Of a DNA stretch of 64,000 bases, positions 25,003 to 34,818 are shown in pieces. A program made the position numbers and the translations under genes. Below the pieces are notes generated by a model, which searched no databases, had not been told where the DNA came from, and worked only from the letters and a program-made list of their open reading frames with translations. Where the stretch lies: positions 62,001 through 126,000 of the forward strand of contig JAFDZA010000010.1 of the NCBI GenBank assembly GCA_018267135.1, written 5' to 3'. Numbering within the stretch: the stretch's first letter is position 1; each line of letters starts with the position of its first letter. The stretch comes from Bacteroidota bacterium (GTDB lineage: Bacteria; Bacteroidota; Bacteroidia; Cytophagales; Cyclobacteriaceae).

Positions 25003-25254
25003 ATGTTGTTCAAATGGGGTTTTAAGTATTTTTCATTAGCCAAACAGTTGGTGTATTTGCGTGAGCATGGCATCATGTTGGGGTCGAGGATGCGCAGTGG
25101 CCGCAAGGTCTTTTTGTACATGGTAAAAAGCCTTTTTGTGGAGGTCGTCTATCTAAATGACAGCCTTGATCGCGAACCTGAACGGCTCGAGATATTTAAC
25201 AATCTCTCCCAACTTAACCAGTATCTGGAGAGAGAATTCCGAACGAACTTCTAA
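25003..25254 (+). CDS. Unknown small basic protein, 83 aa
   Basis: I do not recognise a named family. The core of about 83 residues starts at the Met in MLFKWGFKYFSLAKQL and contains helical, basic sequence (YLREHGIMLGSRMRSGRKVFLYMVKSLFVEVVYLND) ending in LNQYLEREFRTNF; it looks like a compact cytosolic protein. The frame is open upstream to an ATG at 24862, which would add 47 residues with a hydrophobic stretch; I consider this extension less likely because the composition changes there. The gene converges on sucD with a 3-bp gap. The 254 bp before it hold a weak stem (AACCAA/TTGGTT, 24764-24792) and nothing else that I can name. Confidence 0.55.
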   Translation: MLFKWGFKYFSLAKQLVYLREHGIMLGSRMRSGRKVFLYMVKSLFVEVVYLNDSLDREPERLEIFNNLSQLNQYLEREFRTNF

Positions 25255-25257
25255 AAT

Positions 25258-26133
25258 TTATTTGCCCAAGGCTTTGAGCATGGTATCGCCAATAAGTGCG
25301 GGCGACTCTACCACATAAATGCCGCATTCGCGCATTATTTTCATCTTAGCCGCAGCTGTATCTTCGGCCCCTCCTATAATGGCACCCGCATGCCCCATTC
25401 TTCTTCCGGGAGGAGCCGTTTGGCCGGCTATAAACCCTACTACGGGTTTTTTATTTCCATTTTCTTTAATCCACCGGGCTGCTACCGGTTCGTAGTTTCC
25501 ACCAATCTCCCCAATCATTACTATACCCTCTGTTTCGGGGTCGTTCATTAATAACTCTACCGCATCTTTGGTGGGTGTACCAATAATCGGGTCTCCCCCA
25601 ATACCAATGGCCGTGGTAATACCCATTCCGGCCTTCACAATCTGGTCGGCTGCTTCGTAGGTCAATGTTCCCGACTTAGACACAATTCCTATTTTTCCTT
25701 TTTTAAAAACAAATCCCGGCATAATACCCACCTTGGCTTCGCCCGGAGTAATGACCCCCGGACAATTAGGCCCGATAAGGGTTGCCCCATTACTTTTCAC
25801 ATATTTCTTGGCAATCATCATATCTTTAACCGGGATACCTTCCGTAATAGCTACTATTACTTTAATGCCACCATCTACTGCTTCCATAATGGAATCGGCT
25901 GCAAAGGCCGGAGGCACAAAAATGATTGACACATCGGCACCGGTTTTTTCCACCGCTTCTTTTACTGTATTGAATACAGGCCGGCCCAAATGCACCTGCC
26001 CGCCTTTGCCGGGCGTAACACCTCCCACCAAATTGGTTCCATACTCGATCATCTGGCCGGCATGAAATGATCCTTCCGATCCGGTAAAGCCTTGTACAAT
26101 TACCCGCGAATTTTTATTAACCAATACACTCAT
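25258..26133 (-). CDS. sucD: Succinyl-CoA ligase, alpha subunit
   Basis: A 291-residue alpha subunit of succinyl-CoA synthetase, which makes ATP or GTP from succinyl-CoA in the TCA cycle. The CoA-binding Rossmann domain starts with [19 protein letters not shown]. The phosphorylated active-site His is His248 in RRMGHAGAI. The stretch [12 protein letters not shown] near residue 121 is typical. sucC is not beside it, so the beta subunit must be coded elsewhere, which is common in Bacteroidota. It stands alone on the minus strand, with a terminator for the upstream gene 60 bp before its start. Confidence 0.96.
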   Translation of the reverse strand: MSVLVNKNSRVIVQGFTGSEGSFHAGQMIEYGTNLVGGVTPGKGGQVHLGRPVFNTVKEAVEKTGADVSIIFVPPAFAADSIMEAVDGGIKVIVAITEGIPVKDMMIAKKYVKSNGATLIGPNCPGVITPGEAKVGIMPGFVFKKGKIGIVSKSGTLTYEAADQIVKAGMGITTAIGIGGDPIIGTPTKDAVELLMNDPETEGIVMIGEIGGNYEPVAARWIKENGNKKPVVGFIAGQTAPPGRRMGHAGAIIGGAEDTAAAKMKIMRECGIYVVESPALIGDTMLKALGK

Positions 26134-26184
26134 AGCTGATATATTAAGAGAAACAAATTTAGAATAAATCTTTGGTCGATCAAG

Positions 26185-26215
26185 AAATAAAAAAGCCCCG
26201 AACCAGTCGGGGCTT
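26185..26215 (-). terminator. Intrinsic terminator after the FecR-like/TPR gene
   Basis: On the minus strand AAGCCCCGA pairs with TCGGGGCTT (9 bp, 26193-26215) across a five-base loop, followed by TTTTTTATTT. It lies 23 bp after the stop of the FecR-like/TPR gene and 52 bp before sucD, separating the two units. Confidence 0.85.
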
Positions 26216-26237
26216 CGCGTAAATTTACAACCTGATT

Positions 26238-27140
26238 TTATTTTAAAGACTTTAATTTATTACGTAACAAAAACTCTTCATAGCTTTCTTTGTATGTCGG
26301 GTTTTGAGGATCCAGTTTCATGGCTTTTTCATAACAAGTAATCGCATCAATCAACAGTTTCTTTTCTTCGAAGATGGAGGCTTTCAGGTATTCATTGAAA
26401 GCAGTTTCTTCTTTCAGATCAGACATATCTACATCCAGTTGTTTTTTCATTTCGCTATACCGGTCGCTGGTAAGGCGGGCAATTAGGCGCTGAGCAGAGG
26501 TGCTTTTGCTATCGGCTTTTGAACGAACTTCTACCAAGATTGGGATTTCTTTAGAATATTTAGGATCCCCCAAGTCAATTTGTACTGTTTTTTCAGGGGT
26601 TTCTATTTCTGATAATACATCGCCAAACATATTTTTTACTGAGAGAATGTAAGGGGGATTAACTTTAGAGGCTTCCCAGTTTAAAATAACCACCGGGTCG
26701 TACACTTGGCCAAACTGGCTCTCGGGCAGAAATAATTTAATATCTTCTGTACTTCCGCGGTGCACTCCTCCCGTAGCTACTAATCTGTTTTTCTTTGCTT
26801 CGGGCGAATTGCTGCTGAGGATGAAATCAGTGTATTTGTTGAGCACACTCGATCCGGCACCCACCTTGGCCGCCAGGTCATCTATTTTGTAGCTGCCGGC
26901 CTGTTTTACTTCCAGCGGTTTACCGGTAACATGCACCAACCCTACCGAGGCGTTTTCTGAAATTTTTATTTCATCACCTTTTTTTAGTTGTGCCCCGGTT
27001 TTAACAGGTTGCCAGGTGTCGCCCGATTTTACCTCATTGGCCCCCTTGTTGGCCAGCACCCGGAAGGTGTATTCCTGAGCAAACGAAAAGTTAAAAATTA
27101 GTAAAAAGCCAAAGACTGTTAAATAATTGAGTTTTTTCAT
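26238..27140 (-). CDS. Secreted FecR-like domain protein with TPR tail
   Basis: A 300-residue exported protein (signal peptide ending FSFAQ near residue 22). Residues about 25-110 resemble a FecR-type beta domain ([21 protein letters not shown], then [11 protein letters not shown]), a module often found next to sensory CHASE2 proteins. The middle has a beta-rich stretch with [19 protein letters not shown]. The C-terminal 50 residues form a single TPR-like helix pair ([24 protein letters not shown]). It lies 56 bp downstream of the CHASE2 gene on the same strand, and a strong terminator follows it. The two genes probably form a sensory or envelope-associated unit of unknown stimulus. Confidence 0.7.
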   Translation of the reverse strand: MKKLNYLTVFGFLLIFNFSFAQEYTFRVLANKGANEVKSGDTWQPVKTGAQLKKGDEIKISENASVGLVHVTGKPLEVKQAGSYKIDDLAAKVGAGSSVLNKYTDFILSSNSPEAKKNRLVATGGVHRGSTEDIKLFLPESQFGQVYDPVVILNWEASKVNPPYILSVKNMFGDVLSEIETPEKTVQIDLGDPKYSKEIPILVEVRSKADSKSTSAQRLIARLTSDRYSEMKKQLDVDMSDLKEETAFNEYLKASIFEEKKLLIDAITCYEKAMKLDPQNPTYKESYEEFLLRNKLKSLK

Positions 27141-27196
27141 TGTTGGGTTTGTGATTTGTACTACGAAAATAATAAAAATCGTGCCAAAAGGCTTAT

Positions 27197-28591
27197 TTAT
27201 TTTTTTGCCTTGATACGCCAGGCCCGTAGTTTGGTAAGCCCTCGTTCTGTAGTTCTTTTTATGTATGGACTTACGGATAACTCTAATGACTTGAGAAAGT
27301 CGTAAGAAGGGCCTACAATGGCACAGACGGCAATAGAAAGTGTTAAGTCTAACTTATAAGTGTACAAGGCAAAAGCCCAAACCATTAAGGCTGAAATCAA
27401 TATAATTTGAACAATCTGTATAGCCACTTGCAAAGCATCGTACCAGGTGTCGAGCTTTTCATTAATGATACTGAAAAGGGCCACGGTTAAAATACCCAAA
27501 ATAACTGCGATCAGGTACGTTGCCCATTCCGGTAATTGGCCCACATAGTCTTCATTTAAAATCATGGATACAATATTGGCATGGATTACCATACCAAACA
27601 TATCGGGGTTGGCTCTTCCCGCTACTTTTTTATTTAACGGGGTAAACCATTTGTCTTCCCAAGACGGGTCGCCAAAATAATTGCCCAGATATCCCATAAT
27701 CACAATCTTATCTTTAAAGAGAAGCGAATCAAAATCTTCTGCCATTACTTTATCAATGTCTATAGCATAGAACATTACATGGAAATTGGTCGTCTCTATG
27801 TCTTTGTTGGCCAGTTCTTTTAATTTCACATTTACCAGTTCTACATTTCCTCTGTAGTTCACAATCTCTTCCTCCACTCCGCGGGCAAACAGTTTCTTTA
27901 CTTTTGAAGAATCGTACCTTCTGGCTAACTCTACGGCAAAAGAATTTTCGTACTTTCCATTTACCTGAATACGCGGAAAAAAAGTACGGCATTGTTTCAC
28001 ATCTTCCTGATATTCGGCCTCGCTGGGGAAATTGGCAAAGGCATTGGCGGCATACCGGGCAAACATAGGATCAGAGTATTCTACTGAATCAAAATACAAT
28101 TCTTCGGGCGGATTTTTGGCGGTGGCCATTTTTTGCAAAAGTTTTGAATCTAAAACAACATTGCCCGCCTGCTGAATGGCATCGCTCAGCAGCAGGTTGC
28201 TTAGGGTATCGAGCAACTGCGGGCAGTTGATGGAATCGCGCAAGCCTCCTTCACAATTATAAAATGCGTCTATCCCGATTACTTTTGGTTTGTATTTCCG
28301 AATGATGTTGATTTCCTGGGCTACCTGTGCCCGGCTAAGATGGCCAATGTTCACCAACACAATTCTTTCTTCTGCTTTAGGATCTTCTCTAAGATTGGAA
28401 AAAGCATAATCGGTCAATTCAAAATCAGACAGAGCCTGCCCCACGGGGTCGAAGGCATTAAATAAGTTTAAGCTAAACAGCCCGCTAAACGCCCACATTA
28501 AAAGAAAAGAAAAGAACGTTACAGCTACACTTCGAACCCAAAATCGGGTACGGGTCGTTTTCGGAGGTTCTTCATTTTCTGATTTTTGCAT
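27197..28591 (-). CDS. CHASE2 domain membrane protein without output domain
   Basis: A 464-residue protein with one N-terminal membrane segment (about residues 20-42), a large extracytoplasmic CHASE2 sensor domain (about 45-350, with IVLVNIGHLSRAQVAQEINII and VIGIDAFY, later DKIVIMGYLGNYFGDPSWED), and three closely spaced membrane segments at about 356-433. Most CHASE2 proteins end in a cyclase, kinase or phosphatase domain. Here only about 30 basic residues follow the last segment, so it must signal through a partner or act structurally. It is transcribed with the downstream FecR-like/TPR gene and divergently from meaB. Confidence 0.85.
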   Translation of the reverse strand: MQKSENEEPPKTTRTRFWVRSVAVTFFSFLLMWAFSGLFSLNLFNAFDPVGQALSDFELTDYAFSNLREDPKAEERIVLVNIGHLSRAQVAQEINIIRKYKPKVIGIDAFYNCEGGLRDSINCPQLLDTLSNLLLSDAIQQAGNVVLDSKLLQKMATAKNPPEELYFDSVEYSDPMFARYAANAFANFPSEAEYQEDVKQCRTFFPRIQVNGKYENSFAVELARRYDSSKVKKLFARGVEEEIVNYRGNVELVNVKLKELANKDIETTNFHVMFYAIDIDKVMAEDFDSLLFKDKIVIMGYLGNYFGDPSWEDKWFTPLNKKVAGRANPDMFGMVIHANIVSMILNEDYVGQLPEWATYLIAVILGILTVALFSIINEKLDTWYDALQVAIQIVQIILISALMVWAFALYTYKLDLTLSIAVCAIVGPSYDFLKSLELSVSPYIKRTTERGLTKLRAWRIKAKK

Positions 28592-28637
28592 ATCGTTTCT
28601 TAAAAAAATTTCAAATCGTGCTCTTTCCTGCTATTCA

Positions 28638-28655
28638 GTAAATTTAGAAATTTAC
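28638..28655. promoter_or_regulatory. Inverted repeat between CHASE2 gene and meaB
   Basis: GTAAATTT and AAATTTAC (8-base perfect arms, 2-base centre) lie in the 81-bp divergent gap. TAAATTTA inside it also resembles the -7 box of this phylum on both strands. It may be an operator or simply overlapping promoter boxes; AT-rich sequence makes chance more likely than for a GC-rich repeat. Confidence 0.3.
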
Positions 28656-28672
28656 AATTACGATTTACAGTT

Positions 28673-29662
28673 TTGAAAAATCATCTGCCCGGGGTCTTTT
28701 CAGTCAGCCATCTTTATAGCGCCATTCTTCGTGGTGACGTAAGTTGTTTGGCCAAAGCTATTACACTTTCGGAGAGCGAAAAACCAACGGATCAAAAAAA
28801 GGCCGGTGCGCTCTTAACCCAACTGCTGCCTCACACCGGCCAATCTATCCGCCTGGGCATTACCGGCTCGCCCGGGGTAGGCAAGAGCACATTCATTGAT
28901 GCATTTGGAAAATATGCTACTTCGCTCGGAAAAAAAGTAGCGGTATTAGCTGTTGATCCCAGCAGTGAAAAAACCAAGGGAAGTATTTTGGGAGATAAAA
29001 CAAGGATGGAAGAACTGAGCCGCGATGCCCTGGCTTTTATACGACCTACTGCCTCGCGTCATACGCTGGGGGGCGTAGCCGAAAAAACACGCGAAGCTAT
29101 TTTACTGTGCGAGGCAGCCGGCTATGAAATAATCATAGTAGAAACCGTGGGCGTGGGCCAATCGGAAACGGCTGTACACAACATGGTTGATTTTTTTTTA
29201 TTGCTTCAACTGGCCGGAGCCGGAGACGAACTCCAGGGAATAAAAAAAGGCATCATGGAAATGGCCGATGGTGTGGTCATTACCAAAGCCGATGGCGATA
29301 ATGAAAAACGAGCCCGGCAGGCACAAGTGCAGTTTCAACACGCGCTGCATTTGTTTCAACTTCCTGAATCGGGATGGAGGCCTCGGGTATTAACGGCTTC
29401 GGCCACTCAAAAAAAGGGTATAGCAGACGTGTGGAAAATGATTGAAGAATTTTGGAAGACAACCAGCTCTTCTGGTTTTTTTGAAGAGCATCGCAGGCAA
29501 CAGCAACTGATTTGGTTTCGTCAAAACACAGAAACTTTAATGAGAGCAAAAATGCTGGGATCCAAAAAAATTATTCAGCAGATGAAAACCCTTGAGCAGA
29601 AAATAAAAGAGGGGAAAATAATCCCCTCAGTAGCAGCACAAAAAATTATACAATCTCTTTAG
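28673..29662 (+). CDS. meaB: MeaB-type GTPase, methylmalonyl-CoA mutase chaperone
   Basis: A 329-residue G3E-family GTPase (MeaB/ArgK) that protects and reloads the cobalamin enzyme methylmalonyl-CoA mutase. The P-loop GITGSPGVGKST has Lys71. Further motifs are VDPSSEKTKGSILGDKTRM, ETVGVGQSE and the base-recognition sequence TKADGDN. The C-terminal helical arm serves dimerisation. The start is TTG at 28673; no ATG is available before the conserved region. The mutase genes are not next to it in this window. The family call is strong and the partner assignment follows from the family. Confidence 0.92.
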   Translation: MKNHLPGVFSVSHLYSAILRGDVSCLAKAITLSESEKPTDQKKAGALLTQLLPHTGQSIRLGITGSPGVGKSTFIDAFGKYATSLGKKVAVLAVDPSSEKTKGSILGDKTRMEELSRDALAFIRPTASRHTLGGVAEKTREAILLCEAAGYEIIIVETVGVGQSETAVHNMVDFFLLLQLAGAGDELQGIKKGIMEMADGVVITKADGDNEKRARQAQVQFQHALHLFQLPESGWRPRVLTASATQKKGIADVWKMIEEFWKTTSSSGFFEEHRRQQQLIWFRQNTETLMRAKMLGSKKIIQQMKTLEQKIKEGKIIPSVAAQKIIQSL

Positions 29663-29685
29663 CTGGCTAAAAATAACACCAGCCC

Positions 29686-32157
29686 CTATTCATTCCGCCC
29701 GATAAAATTGATGTCGCAATCGCCAATAGGCATCCCGGGGGGAGGGGACGGCAAAGTTTCCGTTTTGTAGTCATCCGGATTCTGCTGCATCGCATTGATC
29801 AATCTGACGATGTAGGCATAGTGCGCTTTCCACTCTTCATCTGCCGTAGCTTTAGAGGTTAAGGTCATTTTCAGTTGATCTAATTTCAATAACACGATAG
29901 CATGGGTTTCTGTGCTGGCGCTTTTGCTCAGTGCCAGTTTTTGAAGATTTACCAACAAAATATAGTTGGTTGACATTTGAATAATCCCTTCTAAGCCCGA
30001 ACGAGCAGGCGACTTAAAAGTAGTATTGATCAATTTATCTATAACCGATTCCAGGCCGGGAAGATTGGTATTCCGTGCGTGGTGTTCAATCAGGCGGTTG
30101 GCCCGGGCCGGGTGCAGAATCAAACTAAAACTCATATCGGCTGCTGCCTCGGCCATGGCCACCGGGTCAAACGTCAGTTCGGTTTTTATTTTTATCAATT
30201 CGCGGTGGCGCGAATACCCGATCGCCCGTGGGGGAATTAGTTTTAAAATATTTTCCGGTAAAGTTAAAGCCGAAGGGTTAACTGTTTTCAGCAGGGCATC
30301 CAATGTTTTTATTTCCTGTTCGGGCGATAACAACTCGGCTATGGGTTGGCCATCTCCCCGCACCGCATAGCGATAATTTAAACCTCCTAATGATTTTACT
30401 GTCGCTTCCAGCTGATAGCGGTGAAAGAAATACACCGGTACCAGCACTTCTTCCAGGGTAGCCATCGGGGCTCCGGATTTAATATTTTTTTCTCCAAAAT
30501 TTTTCAGTGCCAGGTTTCGTATTTCCATTACCCGGTTCAATTCGTCTGTAGGGTTGCTGCCATTATCCCACAAGTGAGCATAGGGATGGGCACTGCCGAG
30601 CGGACGGGCATCCTGATCAGACAAAAAAGTAAGTCCCGCTTTCAATGAATTTTGAATGATGCCCATCAGCGCATTATTTTCATCGGTGCCAGCCGGGAAA
30701 TCCTGATACCCGTAGGCAATGGAAACTTTATCGAAGGCACCGATCTTATTATCATACGCTTCACCCAGATCAATTTTTCCATTCATGATCGTAGCCAACG
30801 GATGCGGGTAGTCCATTACGGAAGCCATGTTTTCTGTACTGGAAGAGTACGCGTGTGCAAGGCCCAACGTATGGCCTACTTCGTGGGCTGCCAGCTGGCG
30901 CAACCGCGCCAACGCCATTTTTTCCATTTCGGGCGATACGGGTTTCCCCTCTTCATACGGAGCCAGCAATCCTTCGGCAATTAAAAAATCTTGGCGTACC
31001 CGCAGTGAGCCCAATGTAACGTGGCCTTTAATGATCTCACCCGTGCGCGGATCGGTTACACCTCCTCCGTACGACCATCCGCGCGAGGCCCGATGCACCC
31101 AGTTAATTACGTTGTAGCGCACGTCCATCGGATCAGCACCGGGCGGGAGGAGCTCAACCTGAAAAGCATTTTTATAACCGGCCGCTTCAAAAGCTTGATT
31201 CCACCAACGTGCCCCTTCCATTAAAGCCGAGCGAATAGGTTCGGGCGCGCCCGGGTCCATGTAGTAAATAATCGGAGCCACCGGTTCGCTCAGCGCAGCG
31301 GTGGGGTCTTTCTTTTGCAGACGGTGCCGGGTAATAAATCTTTTTTCTAAGGGTTCGCTAATGGGTGTAGCATAATCATAATAAGAAATAGGATAATACC
31401 CTGCCCGCGGGTCAAACGGGCGTGGTTTATAATTAGCATCCGGCAGTTGAACTAACGAGTGGTGTTCGCGTACGGTAACGCTGCTGGGGGTAGGGGTAAC
31501 TTCGCGAATGTATTCTCCGGTTGGTTGTCCAGCGAAAGTAAGGGTTACTTCAAACTCCGTATTCTGAGGAAAATTTTTCGTGCGAGGCAAATAAATTGCT
31601 GAACGTGATTTATCTATTGAGTAGCTGCCTTGCTGAGCACCCCGTAGGCGGCCGGCCACATCGTGCGCGTCTTGTATTAAAAAGTCGGAGGCGTCAACCA
31701 ATATTTTGCCATTTTCTTCTGCTTCTATAACGAATCCCCACAACACAGATTTGGCAAACGATTCGGCTACTGTTTTTCGTTCTAATTCACTATTGCTAAC
31801 GGCCCGAAAAAAATAATTGGGTTCTACCAATAATACTTTGGGGCCGCGCTTTTCAAATTTTACAATGCGTTCGCGCCCCAGTTGGTTACGGTCGAGGCCA
31901 ATGTCGTTCGATCCTATCCCGGCCGTAAGAGAAGGTATGTACAAAAACTCGGTATCTAATTTATCTATCAGTAAATGAATTTTATCCTGTTTTTCATCGT
32001 AATAAAAATTAAAATAGCCCTCATACTTTTTCATACCGGCCACTTTTGTTTCGATGGGAGAAACTACGGCCGGTGCCGGTGCTTCCTGTTTTTTCTTTTG
32101 TGCCCACAAGGGGGCACCAATCATAAAAAGAATAAATGTGGCGGCTATGGATTTCAT
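29686..32157 (-). CDS. Secreted zinc-dependent metalloprotease (DUF5117/DUF4953 type)
   Basis: An 823-residue exported metalloprotease with a signal peptide (MKSIAATFILFMIGAPLWAQ). The N-terminal beta-rich region up to about 200 looks like the DUF5117 propeptide-like domain. The catalytic domain holds the extended zinc motif HEVGHTLGLAH at residues 425-435, followed by a Met-turn-like SVMDYPHP. The rest, to the C-terminus, is a helical domain seen in this Bacteroidota family. Its physiological substrate is unknown. It is a single minus-strand gene that converges on meaB and diverges from the MacB-like permease. Confidence 0.85.
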   Translation of the reverse strand: MKSIAATFILFMIGAPLWAQKKKQEAPAPAVVSPIETKVAGMKKYEGYFNFYYDEKQDKIHLLIDKLDTEFLYIPSLTAGIGSNDIGLDRNQLGRERIVKFEKRGPKVLLVEPNYFFRAVSNSELERKTVAESFAKSVLWGFVIEAEENGKILVDASDFLIQDAHDVAGRLRGAQQGSYSIDKSRSAIYLPRTKNFPQNTEFEVTLTFAGQPTGEYIREVTPTPSSVTVREHHSLVQLPDANYKPRPFDPRAGYYPISYYDYATPISEPLEKRFITRHRLQKKDPTAALSEPVAPIIYYMDPGAPEPIRSALMEGARWWNQAFEAAGYKNAFQVELLPPGADPMDVRYNVINWVHRASRGWSYGGGVTDPRTGEIIKGHVTLGSLRVRQDFLIAEGLLAPYEEGKPVSPEMEKMALARLRQLAAHEVGHTLGLAHAYSSSTENMASVMDYPHPLATIMNGKIDLGEAYDNKIGAFDKVSIAYGYQDFPAGTDENNALMGIIQNSLKAGLTFLSDQDARPLGSAHPYAHLWDNGSNPTDELNRVMEIRNLALKNFGEKNIKSGAPMATLEEVLVPVYFFHRYQLEATVKSLGGLNYRYAVRGDGQPIAELLSPEQEIKTLDALLKTVNPSALTLPENILKLIPPRAIGYSRHRELIKIKTELTFDPVAMAEAAADMSFSLILHPARANRLIEHHARNTNLPGLESVIDKLINTTFKSPARSGLEGIIQMSTNYILLVNLQKLALSKSASTETHAIVLLKLDQLKMTLTSKATADEEWKAHYAYIVRLINAMQQNPDDYKTETLPSPPPGMPIGDCDINFIGRNE

Positions 32158-32361
32158 GGCTGGGTTGATTAAGGAAGAAAGATAGGGTCAAAATTTATTT
32201 TCAGTATGACTTATTTTGATAGAAGGCAAAATAACAGGCTTAAACAACTATCGGGCAACGTGTGTCCATCTGAAACAGCCCTCTGTGCAACAAAAAATAA
32301 TTTCTTACGTGCAACTATTCTACTTCTGGCAGGTACATACATCAAATAAACCGGAGCAGCT

Positions 32362-34749
32362 ATGTTTAAAAATTACTTCCTGATCGCTTTTAGAAACCTG
32401 CTTAAAAACAAAGGGTATTCATTTATAAACATTATGGGGCTGGCCACCGGCATGGGTGTGGCCCTGCTCATTAGCTTGTGGATGTGGGATGAACTGACCT
32501 ACGACCGCTATCATGAAAACTATGACCGCCTGGCGCAGGTGTGGCAGCACAACATATATAATGGCGTGCGCTCTTCGCAAATGTCGAACCCACACCTGAT
32601 GGCAGAGGAGATCCGAAATAACTTTGGAAGCGATTTTAAATATGTGCTGCAAGCCTCGTGGAACGGCACTCATATTCTGGCGCATGGCGATAAACTTTTT
32701 AACAAGAGAGGTATTTACTTTGAACCGGAGGTTGCCGAGATGTTGTCGTTGCACATGGTAAAAGGCCAGCGCGATGGCTTAAAAGACCCGCACTCCATTC
32801 TACTTTCAGAGTCGGTAGCCAAAGCTTTTTTTGGCGATGCCGATCCGCTGGGGCAACTAATGCGCATCGATAATAAAGAAGATGTAAAAGTTACCGGTGT
32901 GTATGAAGATCTGCCCCGCAATACTTTTTTCCGAAACATGGGCTATGTGTTGCCCTGGGAGCTTTACCTGATAAGCAACCCGTGGATTAAAAAAAATGAA
33001 AACCCCTGGGGCAACAACTTTACGCAAACCTTTGTGCAGATAGCCGATGGGGCTGATATGGAAAAAGTATCGGCCAAAATAATCAACGTAAAGATGAACA
33101 AGCTAAAAGATGAAGAGGAACGCAAATACAAACCTGAAGTCTTTTTGCACCCTATGAGCAAATGGCATTTGTACTCTGATTTTAAAAACGGAAAAAATGC
33201 AGGAGGAAGAATAGAGTTTGTCTGGTTGTTTGGCATCATCGGTGTCTTCATCTTATTGTTAGCCTGCATCAATTTTATGAACCTGAGCACGGCCCGTTCC
33301 GAAAAAAGAGCTAAAGAAGTTGGTATCCGAAAATCCATCGGCTCTATGCGCTTACAGTTGGTTAATCAATTCTTTAGCGAATCAGTAGTGGTTTCTTTTC
33401 TTTCATTATTCGTTGCTCTTTTGTTGGTACAACTGGCGTTGCCTTTATTCAATCAGGTAGCCGATAAAAACTTAAGTATGCCCTGGGGCAGTTCGCCATT
33501 CTGGCTGGCCAGTATCGCTTTCAGTATTATAACCGGGCTTATTGCAGGAAGCTATCCGGCACTTTATTTGTCTTCCTTTCAGCCGGTAAAGGTTTTGAAA
33601 GGCACCTTTCGGGCAGGCCGGTTTGCTTCCATGCCACGCCAGATATTAGTGGTGGTACAGTTTACGGTATCCATCACGCTAATCATTGGCACGGTAGTAG
33701 TATTCCGTCAGATTGAGCATGCCAAAAATCGCCCGGTAGGGTACGACCGAAGCAGTCTGATTCAGATTTTTGTATCTACCAATGATGTTCATACTAAATT
33801 TGAAGTTGTTCGGACCGAATTAAAGGCTTCCGGTGTGGTCGAGGAGATGGCCGAATCAGCAGGTCCGCCCACGCAAGTATGGAACAGCAATGGAGGCTTT
33901 ACCTGGAAAGGGAAAGACCCAAGTTTAGCTATCGATTTTCCTAATGACGGAATAACCTACGAATATGGCAAAACCGTAGGCTGGCAGTTTAAGGCCGGGC
34001 GCGATTTTTCGCGCGAGCATGCCACTGATTCGCTCACCTTCGTGATTAATGAATCCATGGAAAAATTTTTGGGTTTTGAAAACCCGGTTGGCGAAGTACT
34101 AACCTGGGATAAACGCCCGTACACAATTATAGGTGTTATTAAAGACATGATTAAGGAATCGCCCTACGAGCCGGTGCGTCCCTCTTTATTTCACATATCC
34201 AAAGACGATGGAAATGTGATCTTACTAAAACTTAACAGATCCATCGACCCTCACGATGCCCTTAGCAAAATAGAAAGTACATTTAAAAAATATAGTCCGG
34301 CCGCCCCATTCGAATATCAATTTGTAGATCAGGAATATGCGCACAAGTTTGGCGATGAGGAGCGGGTGGGGAAGCTGGCCAGTTTCTTTGCTTCGCTAGC
34401 CATTTTTATCAGTTGCCTTGGTATTTTTGGGTTAGCCAGTTTTGTAGCTGAACAACGTACCAAAGAAATTGGCGTGCGCAAAGTAATGGGCGCTTCGGTA
34501 TTTAATTTGTGGCAAATGCTTTCGCGCGATTTTGTAGTGCTGGTGGTTATTTCTTTTATTATCGCCATGCCCTTGTCGCTCTACTCTATGAATATCTGGC
34601 TCAGTAAATATGACTATCGCACCCACATTGCCTGGTGGATATTTTTGGCAGCCGGCACAGGAACTTTGTTCATTACATTAGGTACCGTAAGTTATCAATC
34701 TATAAAAGCAGCCTTGGCTAACCCCGTGAAGAGTTTACGGAGCGAATAG
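32362..34749 (+). CDS. MacB/FtsX-like ABC transporter permease
   Basis: A 795-residue permease of the Bacteroidota MacB-like type with two copies of the layout: one membrane segment, a periplasmic MacB-PCD domain, then an FtsX core of three segments. The first starts with FLIAFRNLLKNKGYSFINI; the first FtsX core is at about 285-400 (ARSEKRAKEVGIRKSIGSM) and the second at about 670-790 (ERTKEIGVRKVMGAS-like sequence). Such proteins act in mechanotransmission with a separate ATPase, for example to export lipoproteins, peptides or antimicrobials. No ATP-binding subunit is encoded nearby. A purine-rich GGAG lies 9 bases before the ATG. Confidence 0.92.
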   Translation: MFKNYFLIAFRNLLKNKGYSFINIMGLATGMGVALLISLWMWDELTYDRYHENYDRLAQVWQHNIYNGVRSSQMSNPHLMAEEIRNNFGSDFKYVLQASWNGTHILAHGDKLFNKRGIYFEPEVAEMLSLHMVKGQRDGLKDPHSILLSESVAKAFFGDADPLGQLMRIDNKEDVKVTGVYEDLPRNTFFRNMGYVLPWELYLISNPWIKKNENPWGNNFTQTFVQIADGADMEKVSAKIINVKMNKLKDEEERKYKPEVFLHPMSKWHLYSDFKNGKNAGGRIEFVWLFGIIGVFILLLACINFMNLSTARSEKRAKEVGIRKSIGSMRLQLVNQFFSESVVVSFLSLFVALLLVQLALPLFNQVADKNLSMPWGSSPFWLASIAFSIITGLIAGSYPALYLSSFQPVKVLKGTFRAGRFASMPRQILVVVQFTVSITLIIGTVVVFRQIEHAKNRPVGYDRSSLIQIFVSTNDVHTKFEVVRTELKASGVVEEMAESAGPPTQVWNSNGGFTWKGKDPSLAIDFPNDGITYEYGKTVGWQFKAGRDFSREHATDSLTFVINESMEKFLGFENPVGEVLTWDKRPYTIIGVIKDMIKESPYEPVRPSLFHISKDDGNVILLKLNRSIDPHDALSKIESTFKKYSPAAPFEYQFVDQEYAHKFGDEERVGKLASFFASLAIFISCLGIFGLASFVAEQRTKEIGVRKVMGASVFNLWQMLSRDFVVLVVISFIIAMPLSLYSMNIWLSKYDYRTHIAWWIFLAAGTGTLFITLGTVSYQSIKAALANPVKSLRSE

Positions 34750-34771
34750 CTCTACTCCTCATAATTTTTAA

Positions 34772-34802
34772 TTTGTTTGGCATAGCTTCTTTGGTAGCTT
34801 TG
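34772..34802 (+). promoter_or_regulatory. Bacteroidota-type promoter for the 34819 gene
   Basis: TTTG (34772-34775) is followed after exactly 19 bases by TAGCTTTG (34795-34802), matching both the -33 and the -7 box of the Bacteroidota primary sigma factor. The expected start of transcription is only about 10 bases before the TTG codon at 34819, which supports that unusual start. This is the best promoter match in the window. Confidence 0.75.
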
Positions 34803-34818
34803 CCCAAATCCTAAAAAA

